Below, in pieces: positions 35,573-44,952 of a stretch of DNA of 64,000 nt. The notes beneath the pieces were generated by a model. That model was given only the letters and a program-made list of their open reading frames with translations. It did not search any database and was not told the origin of the DNA. Positions within the stretch are counted from its first letter, which is position 1; the number at the start of each line of letters is the position of its first letter. The DNA lies in assembly GCF_015354405.1 (NCBI RefSeq), contig NZ_JADKYP010000015.1, positions 1 through 64,000 of the forward strand, read 5' to 3'. The translations under genes were made by a program, and so were the position numbers. Source of the DNA: Nocardia sp. BSTN01. Its GTDB lineage: Bacteria > Actinomycetota > Actinomycetes > Mycobacteriales > Mycobacteriaceae.

Positions 35573-36379
35573 TCACCCGGCGGCACCGGCTTCCGCGACG
35601 ACGTTCGGGGCCGCGAGCCGGGCCGGTCGCAGCCGCCGCCACGCCACGATGCCGACGATCGCCGCCGAGACCGCTCCCACCGCGGCCGGAGCGCCGAAAT
35701 GGAGCAGCTGGTCGCTGAGTCGTTCGCCGGACAGTTGCGTGCCGAACAGGAACTCCGGGTCCGGGGTGGCGTAGTTCTGCCGCCGGGAATTCAGGTCGAC
35801 GCCCGTGGTGGCGACCGTCGCCAGGACATCGCAGCGGGCGCGGGCGGCGGTGTCGGTGCGGGTATCGCAGGCGGCGTGCATGCGACGCTGCAGGGTGGCG
35901 TCGATGGCTTGGCGTGCCCACGGCTGTAGCGGTTGCTGCCGCTGTTCGGCGTAACGCAGCATGTCGTAGCCCAGGTCGTGTGCCTTGCAGGCCTCGGTGA
36001 ACTCGGCGGGAAGCTGAATCGGCGACGAGCAGTCCCCGTCGGGATCGACCAGAATCCCGTTCTCGACCACCGGTCGATAGCCCGCCTCGGCGGCGAAATC
36101 AGCGGGTACGGCCACCGACCACGGGTGGTCGCCGACCAGATCGGTGACCGCCGCGCGGGCCGGCGCATTCTCCACACCCGGCTTCGCCACCGCCGCCGAG
36201 GCGGGCATGGCGGGCGCGAAGGCCAGCGGCACCATGGCGGTCATCACCGCCAGCATCACCGAGACGACCAGCTGGCGGACCTTGCCCAGGCGTCGTGGCC
36301 GGCGATCTCGGGCCGGTGCGGTGGGCGTCGATTCCGGCAGGGCGTGCGGCCCGGCCGGACCCGGTGATGCGTCGGTCAT
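35573..36379 (-). CDS. Prokaryotic phospholipase A2-like membrane-anchored protein
   Basis: 268 residues. Basic leader and signal or anchor helix (about 34-64), then an extracytoplasmic domain with the PLA2 signature CKAHDLGYD (Cys131, catalytic His134 and Asp135) preceded by DGDCSSPIQLP (Cys117), and a C-terminal transmembrane helix (about 226-247). Two further cysteines (ACDTRTD, ARCDVL) complete likely disulfides. Expected to hydrolyse phospholipids outside the membrane. It is the first gene of a pair with the downstream membrane protein. Confidence 0.8.
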   Translation of the reverse strand: MTDASPGPAGPHALPESTPTAPARDRRPRRLGKVRQLVVSVMLAVMTAMVPLAFAPAMPASAAVAKPGVENAPARAAVTDLVGDHPWSVAVPADFAAEAGYRPVVENGILVDPDGDCSSPIQLPAEFTEACKAHDLGYDMLRYAEQRQQPLQPWARQAIDATLQRRMHAACDTRTDTAARARCDVLATVATTGVDLNSRRQNYATPDPEFLFGTQLSGERLSDQLLHFGAPAAVGAVSAAIVGIVAWRRLRPARLAAPNVVAEAGAAG

Positions 36380-36427
36380 GGATGCCGAAGGTAACCGATT
36401 CAGCTGAGAAAGACCGACTCGTGGGCC

Positions 36428-38362
36428 TCAATCCCGCATCAGCCCGATCCAGATGTGGTCGCGGGCGCGGGTCAGCGCCACCATGGTCTGCCGTGCCGCC
36501 AGCTCCGCCCGGTCGCGCTCGCTGCCACGCGATCGGTCGACGGGCGCGATCGGCGCGTCGGTGAGGTGGAACACCGCGGCGAAGTCCATCCCCTTGGCGC
36601 GATGCACGGTTCCCACCTTCACCGCATCGTGCTGGGTGCCGTCGTAATGTTCGAGCGACACCGCGGGAATCCGCTTGCGGCGCAATGCCGCTCGGATTCT
36701 TTCTGCCTGGCGGTTGGTATCGGTGATCACGGCGACGTCGGAGTGCGGATATCCGGAGTCGATCAGGGCCGCGATCACCTTCTCCTCGGCTCGCGACCGC
36801 GAGAAGGTTTCCGAGCGGGCGGTGCCGCCCGGCAAGACGACCTCGCTGTCGCGCAGGACGAATCCCGGAGCGCCGTCGAGGTCGTCGACCGTATTCGTGG
36901 CGTCGACCCGCTTGGCGTAGTCGTGCACGGCCGCGCGATTGCGGTAGTTGGTGCGCAGTACAGCGCCGCGGCCGACGATCGGGATGCCGGCATCGGACAG
37001 GCGCCAGCCACCGGGATAGACCTGCTGCTGGCCGTCGCCGACCAGCAACAGCGGCGAGGTGGAGGTACCACCGGCGATCTGGTGGACGAGTTTGAGCTCC
37101 ATCAGGGTGAAGTCCTGGACCTCGTCGACCACCACCAGGTCGTAGGGTGCGTCCAGCGGCGCCGCGCGCAGTTCGTCGATCGCCAGATCGATCACGTCGT
37201 TGAAGTCCACCGTCGCGAGGTCCTGCAGCGCCGCCTGATACGGCAGGTACAGGTGATCCCAGACCAGCTCGCGGTGAGTTTTGTCCAGCCGCAGGCGGTT
37301 TCGGCCGACCCGGTCGATCTTCAGATAGAGGTCGCGATCGATACCTTGCCCCTTGATGACCCGATGCAGTTCGTCCTTCCAGTAGCTCGGGTTCGGTTCG
37401 AGGGGTTCGAGGTGGCGGCGGGCATTGCGCCAGGCGTGGTAGAAGGCGTTGTCGCCGCTGCCCAGGCGGCAGCCGATATCGCGGCTGCGCAGAAATTGGG
37501 TGGTCCACGAGTGGAGTCCGGCGAATTCCACCCGCTCACCCGCATGCGGTGCGAGGCGCCGGAAACCCGATTCGTGATAAGTCGGCAGCGTCCGCACGAA
37601 ACTGGTGAAGAGCTGCGGCCCGGCGCCTTCTTTGGACAGCCGTGCCATGCGGTGCAGGGCGACGACGGTCTTCCCGGTTCCCGCCGGACCGCTGAATCGG
37701 GCGGGGCCGTTGTAGTTTCGGTAGACGAGGTCGAGTTGGGCCGGATCGAGAAACGTCATCCATTCGCTGAAAGGTCGCTTCAACGCCCGCGCTCGTTCGT
37801 CCGCACGCAGCGTCGTCGTCTCGAAAAGTCCTTCGGCGGGCAGGGTTTCGGGCACCGCGCTGCTGTCGGCGGACAGCAGGGCGAACCAGGTGTTGCGTTC
37901 GGCCACCGTCATCGCGATCTGCCGGGCGCTGCGGCTGGACAGGCTCGCTTCGGAGAACAGCCGCGCGGCGATGGTGGTCGGGTCGACCGCGATGTAACGC
38001 GCCTCGACCGGCGTGTCGGCCGCCTCGTCCATCAGCAGCAACACCTCGATCATATGCGGCACGTACCGGGTGCGGCCCGCGGTGAGATTCGCGAACGTCT
38101 CCTCCGCACGCCAGCGGATCCGGCGTAGTTCCGCGGCGGACGGCACCACCTCGGTGAGAACCAGGGCGAAGACGCCGCCCGGGCCGACGGCGTAGGCGTC
38201 GAAGCGATCCGAACGGCTGTTCTCGCGTTCCACGAGCACATGCCAGCCGTTGCGCATCAGCGGCACCGACAGGAACCGGCGCCAGGCCGGCGTGAGTACG
38301 GTCAGTTCGCCGAGCTGTTGCGCCACTCTTCGACGACGCCGCTCGAACTCGATATCGGCCAT
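36428..38362 (-). CDS. UvrD/Rep-like DNA helicase
   Basis: 644 residues, SF1A helicase. Walker A FSGPAGTGKTVVALHRMA, Walker B VVVDEVQDFTLMELKLV, motif III LLVGDGQQQVY, motif IV region LRTNYRN, motif V VKVGTVHRAKGMDF and motif VI VALTRARDHIWIG. The first about 130 residues resemble a degenerate NERD-type domain (WHVLVERE, YAVGPGGVFALVL). An AAGGGGG ribosome site precedes a double ATG; the second (38362) has better spacing. Probable role in repair or RNA-DNA hybrid removal; it stands alone. Confidence 0.9.
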   Translation of the reverse strand: MADIEFERRRRRVAQQLGELTVLTPAWRRFLSVPLMRNGWHVLVERENSRSDRFDAYAVGPGGVFALVLTEVVPSAAELRRIRWRAEETFANLTAGRTRYVPHMIEVLLLMDEAADTPVEARYIAVDPTTIAARLFSEASLSSRSARQIAMTVAERNTWFALLSADSSAVPETLPAEGLFETTTLRADERARALKRPFSEWMTFLDPAQLDLVYRNYNGPARFSGPAGTGKTVVALHRMARLSKEGAGPQLFTSFVRTLPTYHESGFRRLAPHAGERVEFAGLHSWTTQFLRSRDIGCRLGSGDNAFYHAWRNARRHLEPLEPNPSYWKDELHRVIKGQGIDRDLYLKIDRVGRNRLRLDKTHRELVWDHLYLPYQAALQDLATVDFNDVIDLAIDELRAAPLDAPYDLVVVDEVQDFTLMELKLVHQIAGGTSTSPLLLVGDGQQQVYPGGWRLSDAGIPIVGRGAVLRTNYRNRAAVHDYAKRVDATNTVDDLDGAPGFVLRDSEVVLPGGTARSETFSRSRAEEKVIAALIDSGYPHSDVAVITDTNRQAERIRAALRRKRIPAVSLEHYDGTQHDAVKVGTVHRAKGMDFAAVFHLTDAPIAPVDRSRGSERDRAELAARQTMVALTRARDHIWIGLMRD

Positions 38363-38491
38363 CATGGGCCCCCTTACCGGCGTAGCCGGGCGGGTCCGTG
38401 CTGGAGCCGCCACACCCCTGGCTACCAAAACCTGTGTCTATCAAGGTATTACATCGCGCGATGGAGTGCAGAGGATACGGACGGAGAAGGT

Positions 38492-39289
38492 CTACATCGG
38501 CCGATCCTGTTCGGCGGCATCGAGATCCGGCGCCCACGCGACCCCGTTGATGTGGCTGCCGCCGTCGACGAACAGGGTGTTCCCGGTCAGGTATCGCGAG
38601 TCGTCGGAGGCGAGGAATACGACCACGGGCGCGATGTCGTCGTACGGATCTCCGATGCGGCCCATGGGGTTCGCCGCATCCGCCATCGCTTCCATCTCGG
38701 GGTGTTCGCCCAGTACGCGCAGGAAGCTGCGACTCTTGGCGGCCGGGCAGACCGCGTTCACCGTGACGCCGGTGGGCGCCCATTCGCGGGCGGCGGTGCG
38801 GGTCAGGGCGCGCAATGCCTCCTTGGCGGCGTTGTATTCGAGCGACCCCACGTGAGCGTTGACGCCGTTGAGGCTGCACATGTTCACGACGCGCCCCCAC
38901 CCGCGGCTCCGCATATGCGGGAAGGCGGCGCGCATGGCCCAGAACGGACCGTAGTAGCCGAGGGCGATGCCGTGCGCGAGTTGTTCGTCGGACTTGTTCT
39001 CGACGCGGCCGATCGTTCCTCCGCCCCAGGCATTGTTGACCAGGACGTCGATGGATCCGTATTCGGAAACCGCTGTCCGTACGACGTTTTCGACGTCGTC
39101 GCGATGGCGGATGTCGGCAGCGACGAATCGGCCGCCGATCTCCTCGGCGGCCGCGTGGCCCGATGTCTCGTCGAGGTCGGTGATCACCACGCGCGCGCCT
39201 TCGTCGGCGAACCGGCGGGCGATTCCCGCGCCGATCCCGGCGGCGGCACCGGTCACCACCGCGACCTTGCCGGAGAGTTGTCCGCTCAT
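38492..39289 (-). CDS. SDR family oxidoreductase
   Basis: 265 residues of the classical SDR type: TGAAAGIGAGIA, DVLVNNAWGGG (Trp in place of the usual Gly after NNA), catalytic CSLNGVN, YNAAKEA, and the C-terminal LTGNTLFVDGG. ATG 39289 overlaps the stop of the NTF2-like gene by 4 nt, so the two are co-translated. The combination suggests degradation of a xenobiotic or sterol-type ketone or alcohol; the substrate is not visible. Confidence 0.92.
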   Translation of the reverse strand: MSGQLSGKVAVVTGAAAGIGAGIARRFADEGARVVITDLDETSGHAAAEEIGGRFVAADIRHRDDVENVVRTAVSEYGSIDVLVNNAWGGGTIGRVENKSDEQLAHGIALGYYGPFWAMRAAFPHMRSRGWGRVVNMCSLNGVNAHVGSLEYNAAKEALRALTRTAAREWAPTGVTVNAVCPAAKSRSFLRVLGEHPEMEAMADAANPMGRIGDPYDDIAPVVVFLASDDSRYLTGNTLFVDGGSHINGVAWAPDLDAAEQDRPM

Positions 39290-39762
39290 CGCGCAACGCC
39301 CTCGATTCCGGCGGTCAGCAGTTCGCGGGCCGCGGGATCGCCGTCGACCGTGCGGGCGGTGCGGGCGGTGATCTGCCAGCGGCCGTCGATCCGGCGCAGG
39401 GTGAAGTGGTTGGCGCCGGTGCGGGCCACCACATTGCGGCCGTTGTGCGCGACGACGAGGACGGACTCGCAGACCGCGACCGCCTCGTCGCCGTCGACGG
39501 TGACCACCGCCGGACCGTGGAAATGCAGGCAGCCACGTTTGATCAGCCCCTGATGGGCGTCGGAGCCGACCATCGCGGCCACATCGGCACGGCCGCGCAT
39601 CTGCCAGTCCTCGACGTCGTAGGTGCCCTCGGCGGACCACAGATCGGCAGCGGCGACATTGCCCGCGTCGACCAGCGGGCCGTACGAGGCGATCATCCGC
39701 TCGATCGCGCGTTCGTCCTCGATCCGGGCGAGGCGTCGGTGCAGTTCGGCCAGTTCGGTCAC
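39286..39762 (-). CDS. SnoaL/NTF2-like protein
   Basis: 158 residues of the cone-shaped nuclear transport factor 2-like fold (SnoaL_4 type): helical LARIEDERAIERMIASYGPL, the strand pattern AEGTYDVEDWQMRG, and a C-terminal sheet with NHFTLRRIDGRWQITARTA. Members act as isomerases, dehydratases or ring-hydroxylating beta subunits. GTG 39762 has GGAAGGA 8 nt upstream. Co-translated with the downstream SDR. Confidence 0.85.
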   Translation of the reverse strand: MTELAELHRRLARIEDERAIERMIASYGPLVDAGNVAAADLWSAEGTYDVEDWQMRGRADVAAMVGSDAHQGLIKRGCLHFHGPAVVTVDGDEAVAVCESVLVVAHNGRNVVARTGANHFTLRRIDGRWQITARTARTVDGDPAARELLTAGIEGVAR

Positions 39763-40122
39763 GGCGAAATCCTTCCGATGGACAGGCGGCCGGGCCGATT
39801 CAGCGGTGGTCCGGCCCACTCGGGTCGAGTAATAGCGCACACCCGAGTGAGGCGGTGCCCGCGTTCCGGCCATCGGGATCGGGCGAGTCGCGGTGTGCGG
39901 CCAGACTGCCCGCCGCCGGAACGCGAAACCGGATCGCAGGGCTCTTCGGGTGGCGGGCTAGCGGATCACAAGCCGGAGCGGCAGCGTTCCGGTGGCGTGG
40001 ATCACCGCGGTCCTGAAGCCCCGATTCCGCCGAACAGCGCCGATGTAACCTGGTCGGCCGGTGGCGACTGCTCGCGGGCCGTCGCCGCACCCGCACCCCT
40101 CTTCACGTTCCGGAGGTCTGCC
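39763..40122. other. 360-nt intergenic region
   Basis: Divergent promoters for the NTF2-SDR pair and the SGNH hydrolase must lie here. I see no gene, tRNA or clear palindrome. Confidence 0.5.
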
Positions 40123-40950
40123 ATGACGACGTTGTCCTCGCCGCGTTCGGACGGCCCGGCGGCATCGCCGAACCGCTACGAACGCTTCGTCGCGCTGGGC
40201 GACAGTCAGACCGAGGGGCTGTGGGACGGCGACGACGGCACCGGCCTGCGCGGGTGGGCCGATCGGCTGGCCGAGCGCCTGGTTCAGGACAATCCGGAGA
40301 TCCGCTACGCCAATCTGGCGGTGCGTGGCCGCCGCCTCGCGGAAGTGCGGGACGAACAACTCGATGCCGCCCTGGCGATGGACCCCGATCTGGTCGGCAT
40401 CTGCGCGGGCATGAACGACGTCACGGCGCCCGGCACCGATTTCGCCGCGGCACTGGACCTCATGGAGGAGCTGTACGCGAAGCTGACCGCTTGCGGCGCA
40501 ACGGTGGTGACGACGACCTTTCCCGACGTGCGCCGCATCGTGCCGCTGGCCGCCCGCTACATCGGACCGCGCGTCGACCTGATCAACGATCGAATTCGCT
40601 TGTGCGCGAGCCGCTACGACCTGCGCCTGGTCGATCTGTTCGGCGCCGCGTCGATGGTCGATCTGCGCATGTGGAGCGCGGACCGGCTGCACGGGTCCGA
40701 ACTGGGGCACGAACGCTTCGCGCTGGCCGCCGCGGAGGCACTGGGCCTCGACGGCGCCGATCACGGCTGGGCGCAGCCGCCGGACGGCTCCGAGCGTTTC
40801 CGCGCGGCCGGCGCGGCCGGCGAACTCGCCTGGGTGGCAGCGACATTGCGCCCGTGGATGTGGCGGCGGCTGCGCGGCGTGTCGACCGGTGACGGCCGGT
40901 TGGCGAAACGCCCTGAACTGCTGCCGGTGATACCGGGCGGAATGCCCTGA
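40123..40950 (+). CDS. SGNH/GDSL hydrolase family protein
   Basis: 275 residues, cytosolic esterase or lipase of the SGNH fold: block I VALGDSQTEG (nucleophile Ser), block II Gly in NLAVRGRRL, block III GMNDVT and block V DRLHGSELGHERFA. GGAGG lies 6 nt before ATG 40123. About 55 residues after block V (rich in Trp and Arg) extend the usual domain. It acts alone; substrate unknown. Confidence 0.9.
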   Translation: MTTLSSPRSDGPAASPNRYERFVALGDSQTEGLWDGDDGTGLRGWADRLAERLVQDNPEIRYANLAVRGRRLAEVRDEQLDAALAMDPDLVGICAGMNDVTAPGTDFAAALDLMEELYAKLTACGATVVTTTFPDVRRIVPLAARYIGPRVDLINDRIRLCASRYDLRLVDLFGAASMVDLRMWSADRLHGSELGHERFALAAAEALGLDGADHGWAQPPDGSERFRAAGAAGELAWVAATLRPWMWRRLRGVSTGDGRLAKRPELLPVIPGGMP

Positions 40951-41055
40951 ATGGCCGAAGAATTCGCCGCGCACCAGTTTGTCCGCTTCGCCGGAAACCG
41001 AACTTTTCTCGGGTCGGATCACCCGCAGTGACCGTCGATGCGGTAAACAATTCGG

Positions 41056-42186
41056 GTGGACAGTGACGGTCGGCAGGACCGACGCGGGCTGAAACTCCTC
41101 ACCGAACGGGCCGACGAGCCGTTCGGGTTCGTCGCATCGGCGTTCGAACCGATACGACTGACGCAGGCGCGACGCTGGGCCGAACTGTCCGTCGGCGAGC
41201 TGGCGGACGCGGCAGGTCTGTCCGCCGCGGTCGTCGAACAGTACGAGATCGGCGCCGTACAGCCCGATCCGGACGTTCCGGCCGACCTGGCCAGGGTGTT
41301 GAGAGTCCCCGTCGACTACTTCGCCACCGGACGCCCGATGTGCCGGATCGACGCCGCCGACCTGCATTTCGACGATCCCGGTTCGGCCACCGCATCCGAT
41401 CGGGCGAAGGCGGTGGCGTTCGCGGAGTACCTCTGGGAATTGGCGTACACGCTGGCCTGCCGAATGCGGTTCCCGGCCCTCGACCTTCCCGCCCTCGAAG
41501 AAGGAACAGCGCCCGCCGACGCCGCGCGCCTGCTCCGCGACCACTGGGGCATCGCACCGGGTCCGCTGGCCCATCTCGGCGCGACACTCGAGTCGCGCGG
41601 CATCGTGGTGGCTTTCGCGCCGGCGACGAGTGCGGCCATGGCTCGGGTCGGCACCTACGCCGCGCACACCTGGGGGCGCTCACTGATCGTCGTGGCCGCC
41701 CGGCACGCGCAATGCGTCTACGGCTACCGGTTCGCCTGTGCGCGCGCACTCGGTCATCTGCTGCTGCACCCCTGCCCGCTGCCGGGAGACCGGACGCAGG
41801 CAGAGGAGGCCGACCGGTTCGCCGCCGAACTGCTGGTTCCCGCCGACGACATGGACCAGCTGTTTCCGTCGCCGATTCACTTCCCCAGCCCGGCGGCGCT
41901 GGCCCGGCAGTGGGGTGTGCCGACCGAGGTGATCAGGCGGATCGGCCAGGACCGAGGGCCACGCATGCACATTTTCGAACCGACCCGAATTGTGGATCAC
42001 GACCGTGAGCCGGTCGCCGAATATCCCGGCGAGGCCCCAGGATTGCTCGCGGAGGCCGTGGCGCGGGCGCGCGGCGCGGGGCTCGGGCGCGCCGAGCTCA
42101 CCGACGAACTGCGGTGGTCCTCATGGCTTCTCGCGGAGGTCCTCGGCGAGGCGCAGGTCGGCCCGCATCTGTCGGTCGTGCACTAG
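41056..42186 (+). CDS. XRE regulator with ImmA/IrrE-like domain lacking HExxH
   Basis: 376 residues. N-terminal XRE HTH (ARRWAELSVGELADAAGLSA, VVEQYEIGAVQPDPDVPADL), then an ImmA/IrrE-like domain. Its metalloprotease motif, usually HELGH, reads RALGH (in CARALGHLLLHP), so the first metal His and the catalytic Glu are lost, while the later EEADRFAAELLVP element is kept. It may therefore act as a sensor or regulator without proteolysis. GTG 41056. It converges on the LLM gene with a 4-nt overlap. Confidence 0.8.
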   Translation: MDSDGRQDRRGLKLLTERADEPFGFVASAFEPIRLTQARRWAELSVGELADAAGLSAAVVEQYEIGAVQPDPDVPADLARVLRVPVDYFATGRPMCRIDAADLHFDDPGSATASDRAKAVAFAEYLWELAYTLACRMRFPALDLPALEEGTAPADAARLLRDHWGIAPGPLAHLGATLESRGIVVAFAPATSAAMARVGTYAAHTWGRSLIVVAARHAQCVYGYRFACARALGHLLLHPCPLPGDRTQAEEADRFAAELLVPADDMDQLFPSPIHFPSPAALARQWGVPTEVIRRIGQDRGPRMHIFEPTRIVDHDREPVAEYPGEAPGLLAEAVARARGAGLGRAELTDELRWSSWLLAEVLGEAQVGPHLSVVH

Positions 42187-43037
42187 CCCCGCACTTCCCG
42201 CATCACCTTCGCGAACCCCTCCATCGCGGGCTCCAATACGGTGACATAGGAAAATCCGTACCGTTCCCGGCGTTCGCGCACCTGATCGGCCATCTCGGCG
42301 ACCGTGCCGATCAGCAGGGTCGGCGCGTCCAGCACGTCGGCCACGCTCAGATGACCCATCTGCGCGGCGATCTCGGTGGCGGCGGCCTTGCGGTCGGTGG
42401 TTTGGACGACCTGCTGGACCAGGATGTTGAATTCCGGATCGCGGTCGTACTCGGTGACGAAACGCCGTGCCGCGGCGACACGTTCGTCGACCGTCTCGGC
42501 ACTGGACAGGCGCATCGAGCCGTCGGTGGCGCCGGGGACGGATTCGCCACCGGTGAACGCGATGATGTCGGCGTGGCGGGCGGCCAGCCGCAGCATGCGG
42601 TTACCGCTGCCGCCCAGCAGAATGGTGGGATGCGGTTCGGGCAGCAGCCGCCGGAGTTCGGTCAGCGTCTTCTCGAGGTGGTCGACCCGGGACCGTGGGG
42701 TGCCGAAATCGATACCGGCTTCCTCGAATTCGTCTCGCACATAACCGGTTCCGAGACCGAGTTCGAGCCGGCCACCGGTGAGCTGGGCGGTGCTGACCAC
42801 ATCACGAGCCAGCAGAACCGGATTCCAGAACGCGGCATTCAGGACGAAGGTGCCCACCCGCGGGCGTTCGACGGCCTGCGCGGCGGCGAGCACCGACGGG
42901 AAGGGCGCCGGGAGTTCCAGGTGGTCGGGAACCAACAGCACGTCGTAGCCGAGCGATTCGGCTCGCCGGCATTTCGCGGCCCACTCGTCGGCGGACCCGG
43001 GATCGAGGAAGTTGACTCCGAAGCGGAATTCGCGCAC
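42183..43037 (-). CDS. LLM class F420-dependent oxidoreductase
   Basis: 284 residues, luciferase-like TIM barrel of the actinobacterial F420 type (TIGR03621-like): FRFGVNFLDPGSADEWAAKC, LLVPDHLELPAPF, TGGRLELGLGTGYVRDEFEE and ILLGGSGNRMLRLAARHADI. Uses reduced F420, made by Nocardia and mycobacteria, to reduce or oxidise an unknown small molecule. GTG start. Adjacent to the MscS gene on the same strand. Confidence 0.9.
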   Translation of the reverse strand: MREFRFGVNFLDPGSADEWAAKCRRAESLGYDVLLVPDHLELPAPFPSVLAAAQAVERPRVGTFVLNAAFWNPVLLARDVVSTAQLTGGRLELGLGTGYVRDEFEEAGIDFGTPRSRVDHLEKTLTELRRLLPEPHPTILLGGSGNRMLRLAARHADIIAFTGGESVPGATDGSMRLSSAETVDERVAAARRFVTEYDRDPEFNILVQQVVQTTDRKAAATEIAAQMGHLSVADVLDAPTLLIGTVAEMADQVRERRERYGFSYVTVLEPAMEGFAKVMREVRG

Positions 43038-43056
43038 TCCACGACTCTATAGGCGG

Positions 43057-44109
43057 CTACTCGGCCATCGCATGTTCGCGTTCGACGACGCTGGTCGGGA
43101 TCTTCGGCAGGGCGTTCGGGTGCTCGTTGCGCAACCAGGCCAGCAATTCCTCGCGCACCGCGCAGCGCAGCGTCCACACGTCGTCGGCATTGCGGGCCGA
43201 CATGGAGGCGCGGACCTGGATGCCGAACGGGGTGCTGTCGGTGACCAGCAGATTCCAGCTGCGGCCGTCCCAATCGTCGCGGGTGCGCAGATAGTCACGC
43301 AGATGTTCACGTAGTTCGGCCACCGGCGTGCTGGTGTCCAGGTAGAGGAAGACCGTGCCGGTGATCTGCGGGCCGCCCTTGGACCAGTTCTCGTACGGTT
43401 TGGAATTGAAATACGAGACCGGCATGGTGAGGCGGCGGTCGTCCCAGATGCGGACGGTGAGGAACGACAGTGTGATCTCCTCGACCGTCCCCCACTCCCC
43501 CTCGACCACCACGGTGTCGCCGATCTTCACCGAATCACCGAACGCGATCTGCAGGCCGGCCACCAGATTGCCCAGCGTCGACTGCGCGGCGACACCGGCG
43601 ATCACGCCGATGATGCCGGCCGAGGCCAGCAGTGAGGTACCGAGGGTGCGCAGGTTCGGGAACAACAGCAGGATCGCGACCGCCGCGGTGGTGATCGCCA
43701 GCACCGTGGTGATGATGCGCCGGACCAGCATCAGCTGCGTATGCAGCCGCCGCACCTTGGCGATGTCGTTGGTGCGGTGAGCGTATTTCTCCAGCGTGTT
43801 CTCGGCGACCGCGTCGACGGCGCGCATCACCACCCAGGCGGCGGACAGGATCGCCACCGCGGCGAGGATGTTGAGCACGACCGCGTCGTGGCGCATGTTG
43901 ATCTCTGCCAGCGGATAGGTGAAATGCAGGGCTATCGTCGCCAGGAACACCTGTAGCGGCAGGTGGATGCGACGCAGTAGACCGGGCAGTCGGTTAGCGG
44001 GATGCTTCTGCGCGGCGTGACTCAACAAGCGGTCGACCATCGCGCCGATCGAAATGGTGACCGCGAGCGTCGCGGCGAAGACCACCAGCGGTCGAAGTAC
44101 CTCCTCCAA
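43057..44109 (-). CDS. Mechanosensitive ion channel (MscS family)
   Basis: 350 residues. Transmembrane helices at about 8-26, 48-66, 75-98 and 125-150, then the pore-lining TM3 region GTSLLASAGIIGVIAGVAAQ and STLGNLVAGLQIAF, and the beta domain GDTVVVEGEWGTVEEITL, FLTVRIWDDRRL. It opens under membrane tension. TTG 44109 is preferred over TTG 44118 because AAGGAG lies 9 nt before the former and touches the latter. Confidence 0.9.
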   Translation of the reverse strand: MEEVLRPLVVFAATLAVTISIGAMVDRLLSHAAQKHPANRLPGLLRRIHLPLQVFLATIALHFTYPLAEINMRHDAVVLNILAAVAILSAAWVVMRAVDAVAENTLEKYAHRTNDIAKVRRLHTQLMLVRRIITTVLAITTAAVAILLLFPNLRTLGTSLLASAGIIGVIAGVAAQSTLGNLVAGLQIAFGDSVKIGDTVVVEGEWGTVEEITLSFLTVRIWDDRRLTMPVSYFNSKPYENWSKGGPQITGTVFLYLDTSTPVAELREHLRDYLRTRDDWDGRSWNLLVTDSTPFGIQVRASMSARNADDVWTLRCAVREELLAWLRNEHPNALPKIPTSVVEREHAMAE

Positions 44110-44447
44110 GGCTTCCAACTCCTTGCGACGGCTGTATCTCGGGCTTGCTCGTATCTCGGACTTTCAGCCACGCTACCGAGCGAAACCGCAGCCCGCCGCC
44201 GCTCGCGGCTGTGCGAAATCCGACACTTTCGCGACCTGCGCCGATGCGGTGAATAGTGTTTCACGGCAAGGCTTCCGGGTATTTTCCCCTGCTCGTCGGG
44301 AGGTCTCCGGCACCGTCCGCGCGGGCGGTCCGCGCCGGATCCGCCGGGAAGCGTAGTCGCGGATACGCCCGCGGGCGCAGGCACGATCCGCCGAAGCGTC
44401 CTACGCTGGGTGCATCGTGATTTCGTTTCCCCGGTGAGGCGGTTGCC
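44110..44447. other. 338-nt intergenic region
   Basis: Promoter space between the divergent mscS-type and DUF1707 genes. No gene, RNA or convincing repeat is seen. Confidence 0.5.
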
Positions 44448-44870
44448 ATGACCGATTTCGACCCCGCGGTGTTCGGGTCGCCGAGCGTCCGCGTCGGCAC
44501 GGCCGAGCGTGAACAGGCCGCGGCCGCCCTCGGCGACCATTTCGCGGCCGGGCGCCTCGAGCTCGACGAATACGACGAGCGCGTGAGCCGCGCCTACGCC
44601 GCGAAGACCGCCGCCGACCTGATCGTCCTGTTCAGCGACCTGCCGCGTCCGCAACCCGCCCCGCCGGCTCGTCCGCAGCGGCAGGCCCGCCGCGCGCGCC
44701 CGGTGTTCCCGGCGCTGCTGCTGGCCGCCGTGGTGGTCGCGGTCGTGATCGTCGCCACCACCCACATGATTCCGTTCTTCGTCTTCCCGGCGCTGTTCTT
44801 CCTGTTCATCCACCACCGCCGCGGTTACGGCCCGCCCGGATACGGCCCCCGCCGGCACTATCGGGTGTGA
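44448..44870 (+). CDS. DUF1707 domain membrane protein
   Basis: 140 residues. N-terminal DUF1707 (SHOCT-like) domain with the typical VGTAEREQAAAALGDHFAAG, RLELDEYDERVSRAYAAKT, ADLIVLFSDLP; then a Pro/Arg linker, one or two transmembrane helices (about 85-118) and a Gly/Tyr-rich tail. Common in actinobacteria, of unknown function, probably a membrane-associated regulator. Confidence 0.9.
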   Translation: MTDFDPAVFGSPSVRVGTAEREQAAAALGDHFAAGRLELDEYDERVSRAYAAKTAADLIVLFSDLPRPQPAPPARPQRQARRARPVFPALLLAAVVVAVVIVATTHMIPFFVFPALFFLFIHHRRGYGPPGYGPRRHYRV

Positions 44871-44952
44871 TCGCGCCCCCACAGCCGGTGCGCGCAGACA
44901 TGCGCAAGATCGGTCAAGCGCGACATGACCCGCGCCGACCACACTGAACGAT

